Origin: Ereboglobus sp.
GTDB lineage: Bacteria > Verrucomicrobiota > Verrucomicrobiia > Opitutales > Opitutaceae
Reading direction: 5' to 3'
DNA: 64,000 bases
NCBI GenBank assembly: GCA_029974595.1
Contig: JARKRC010000058.1
Coordinates: forward strand, 60,754-124,753
Shown here in pieces: positions 62,082-64,000 of this stretch. A model generated the notes under the pieces. The model did not search any database and had not been told where the DNA came from. It saw only the letters and a program-made list of their open reading frames with translations. The position numbers were made by a program, and so were the translations under genes. Each line of letters starts with the position of its first letter. Position 1 is the first letter of the stretch.

Positions 62082-62167
62082 GATGAAATGGGAAAACCGC
62101 AAATCCTAGCGCGCGCGTGCCGGAAATCCAGCGCGGAATAGAAGTGTTTGCGCTTGAGAATGTGAGA

Positions 62168-62566
62168 ATGCCCGGCATGAGAGACACCATCATGGCTGTT
62201 ATCTTTAGCGCGGTTCTTTTCGGGGGACACATTATTTGTCTGGCTGTCTGCGCTGCATGGGTTGTCGCGCTGCGCCGGTCGGCAAATGCGAGTATCATTT
62301 ATCCGTTGCTGTTTTTACTGCCGTTGGTGTCGGGTGTAATGCTTTTCGCGGGTTTTGCATTATCGGGGGAACGTTTGCCGCCGATGATGCCATGCTTGGT
62401 GAGCATAGCGGGGTTTATCGCCATTTCGATCCGTGATGCGAGACGCGGTGGGACGAAGGTATTGGTGGATTCCAAAAGGTTTGTTTTCGGCTCCCTTGGA
62501 TTGCTGTGGTCAACGGCGCTGGTTTGGTTCGCGTCTGACAGCAACTTCATGGGAGCGGGATGCTGA
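62168..62566 (+). CDS. Small membrane protein of unknown function
   Basis: The protein has 132 residues from MPGMRDTIMAVIFSAVLFGG; MRDTIM 9 bases later is the alternative. It has four hydrophobic segments (about 8-28, 37-56, 66-85, 105-123), with an arginine-rich loop (SIRDARRGGTKVLVDSKR) that should be cytoplasmic by the positive-inside rule. I do not recognise a family. It is divergent from leuB and convergent with the HPr gene. Confidence 0.6.
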   Translation: MPGMRDTIMAVIFSAVLFGGHIICLAVCAAWVVALRRSANASIIYPLLFLLPLVSGVMLFAGFALSGERLPPMMPCLVSIAGFIAISIRDARRGGTKVLVDSKRFVFGSLGLLWSTALVWFASDSNFMGAGC

Positions 62567-62607
62567 CGAGGTCCGGCTTCGCCCTGCCAAAAACATCACC
62601 GCCGCGC

Positions 62608-62913
62608 TTACGCCTCGTCGAACTTGCGGGCGAAGAGCTGTTCGAGCTCGACGAGCATTTGCGGGGCGTCGGCTCCGGTGGCGGAAAACTTGATTTTGGA
62701 GCCTTTGCCGGCCGCGAGCATCATGAGGCCCATGATGCTTTTGCCGTTCACCTGCTCGTCGTCTTTTTCCATGAAGACGTCGGCTTTATACTTGTTCGTG
62801 ATGCGTACAATCATGGCGGCGGGACGGGCATGGATGCCCATTTTGTTCTGGACGACCAGTTCTTTTACCAGAGGGCCGACTGTCGCGGATGAAGACGTAT
62901 CATTTTTATCCAT
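62608..62913 (-). CDS. ptsH: HPr-type phosphocarrier protein
   Basis: A 101-residue phosphocarrier. The active-site His28 is in MGIHARPAAMIV, and the regulatory serine is Ser59 in VNGKSIMGLMMLAAGKGSK, the target of HPr kinase in organisms that have one. There is a 12-residue extension before the usual start. No other PTS genes are nearby, so a regulatory role is as likely as sugar transport. It is divergent from kdsB across 88 bases. Confidence 0.93.
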   Translation of the reverse strand: MDKNDTSSSATVGPLVKELVVQNKMGIHARPAAMIVRITNKYKADVFMEKDDEQVNGKSIMGLMMLAAGKGSKIKFSATGADAPQMLVELEQLFARKFDEA

Positions 62914-63001
62914 TAACGTGTGTGGTGTATGAAGAACGATCTATCGTTCGATTGATGGCACTGCTTGCAATCTCAAAAACTTGTTTCAATCTCCGCGAAT
63001 C

Positions 63002-63748
63002 ATGTCCCACGACGTAGCGATCATTGTTCCCTGCCGCCTCGAATCGACTCGTTTTCCGCGTAAACTGCTGCATCAGATAAAGCACAAACCATTGGTATTG
63101 TGGGTTGCGGAGCGGATCAAAAGCGAGGCGCCGGAGTTTCCGCTTTTTTTTGCGGTGGATGATGTGTTGCTCGCAAAACCGCTTGGGGATGCGGGGTTCA
63201 AAACGATTTTGACAAGTATAAAACACCAGAGCGGCACGGATCGCATCGCCGAGGCCAATGGCATCGTGCGCGCCCGGCGCATCGTGAACGTGCAGGCTGA
63301 TGAGCCGCTCGTGACCGGCACCCAAATCCGGCGTCTGGCCGAACTGATTGCGGGGCCGGTGGATATGGCGACAATGGCAACGCCGTTCACGCGCGCTGCG
63401 GATTTTGCGAATCCGAACCAGGTAAAGGTCGTGCTGCGCAACGATGGGCGGGCGTTGTATTTTTCACGTTCGCCGATGCCCTACGCGCGCGACCGGGCCG
63501 GGCAGGGCGACGATGCGTGGGTAGCGGCGAATCCCTGCTACCGGCATCTCGGATTGTATGCCTACAAGGCCGCGCTGCTGGAAAAATTCGCCAGTCTGCC
63601 GATGGGAAAACTGGAGCAAATCGAGAAACTGGAACAGTTGCGCGTGCTGGAAAACGGCTACGAAATCGCTGTCGGTTTCACGAAGGATGCGAGCATCGGC
63701 GTGGACACGCCGGAGGACGCCGTGAAATTCGAGCAAGTGTTAGGCTGA
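63002..63748 (+). CDS. kdsB: CMP-Kdo synthetase (3-deoxy-manno-octulosonate cytidylyltransferase)
   Basis: The protein has 248 residues from MSHDVAIIVPCRLESTRFPR; a start at 62981 adds 7. It activates Kdo with CTP for the lipopolysaccharide inner core. Motifs: CRLESTRFPRKLLHQI (nucleotide binding), HQSGTDRIAEA, VNVQADEPLV with the metal-binding Asp, and RHLGLYAYKAALLEKFASLP. The last segment GVDTPEDAVKFEQVL is also typical. NVQGDEP is more common than NVQADEP. It shows that the organism has an LPS-type outer membrane. Confidence 0.95.
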   Translation: MSHDVAIIVPCRLESTRFPRKLLHQIKHKPLVLWVAERIKSEAPEFPLFFAVDDVLLAKPLGDAGFKTILTSIKHQSGTDRIAEANGIVRARRIVNVQADEPLVTGTQIRRLAELIAGPVDMATMATPFTRAADFANPNQVKVVLRNDGRALYFSRSPMPYARDRAGQGDDAWVAANPCYRHLGLYAYKAALLEKFASLPMGKLEQIEKLEQLRVLENGYEIAVGFTKDASIGVDTPEDAVKFEQVLG

Positions 63749-63789
63749 GCCCGATTGTATTTTCACCGCAAAGGCACAAAGCAACGGTG

Positions 63790-64000
<211 letters not shown>

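Overview
The window is GC-rich and comes from a Gram-negative bacterium, most likely an Opitutaceae-type member of the Verrucomicrobiota. The signs are a CMP-Kdo synthetase (lipopolysaccharide), a TonB-dependent receptor without a SusD partner, a giant autotransporter built of passenger-associated repeats, and many secreted glycosidases with Gly-rich C-terminal anchors. The taxon is inferred from gene style, not from a marker gene.

Layout. 1-5220 (+): an F1 ATP synthase operon, atpH(end)-atpA-atpG-[four-helix-bundle cassette]-atpD-atpC. Its spacers are filled with several different short repeats. 5221-5803: a REP-like pair with a terminator, then an AT-rich promoter island. 5804-21871 (+): one gene for an autotransporter of about 5355 residues with 1.77-1.79 kb internal super-repeats. 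21983-23296 (-): a chimeric IS5/IS630 transposase ORF. 23361-51122 (-): a long carbohydrate-use locus with three GH-A-like secreted glycosidases or relatives, two FAD-dependent oxidoreductases, GH38, an SGNH hydrolase, an MGH/GH63-like hydrolase, a sodium:solute symporter, GH36, a TonB-dependent receptor, a Gfo/Idh/MocA oxidoreductase and a beta-helix protein. A divergent AraC-type regulator follows at 51451 (+). 52752-55845: an unknown secreted protein, a YjbQ-type protein and a GH88 hydrolase. 55996-63748: housekeeping genes gpsA, alaS, leuB, HPr and kdsB, with a small GxxExxY gene between alaS and leuB. 63790 to the end: the C-terminus of an IS110-type transposase.

How the genes fit together. 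The carbohydrate locus reads as a verrucomicrobial polysaccharide-use system. Outer-membrane uptake is by the TonB receptor. Hydrolysis is by GH36 (alpha-galactoside), GH38 (alpha-mannoside) and others. Inner-membrane uptake is by the symporter. Redox enzymes may act on glycosides or free sugars. The AraC protein is the probable switch. Two of its promoters share a motif at nearly the same distance from the start codon.

The most striking signal is mobile. alaS carries an exactly 600-nt in-frame insert: a REP-associated tyrosine transposase (RAYT) bounded by inverted REP hairpins. Two other one-gene cassettes are also bounded by inverted repeats: an S23-type four-helix-bundle gene inside the atp operon, and a GxxExxY gene upstream of alaS. 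Related gene-less repeat copies occur elsewhere in the window. Together they suggest a class of tiny cassettes that settle in or beside essential genes without breaking them.
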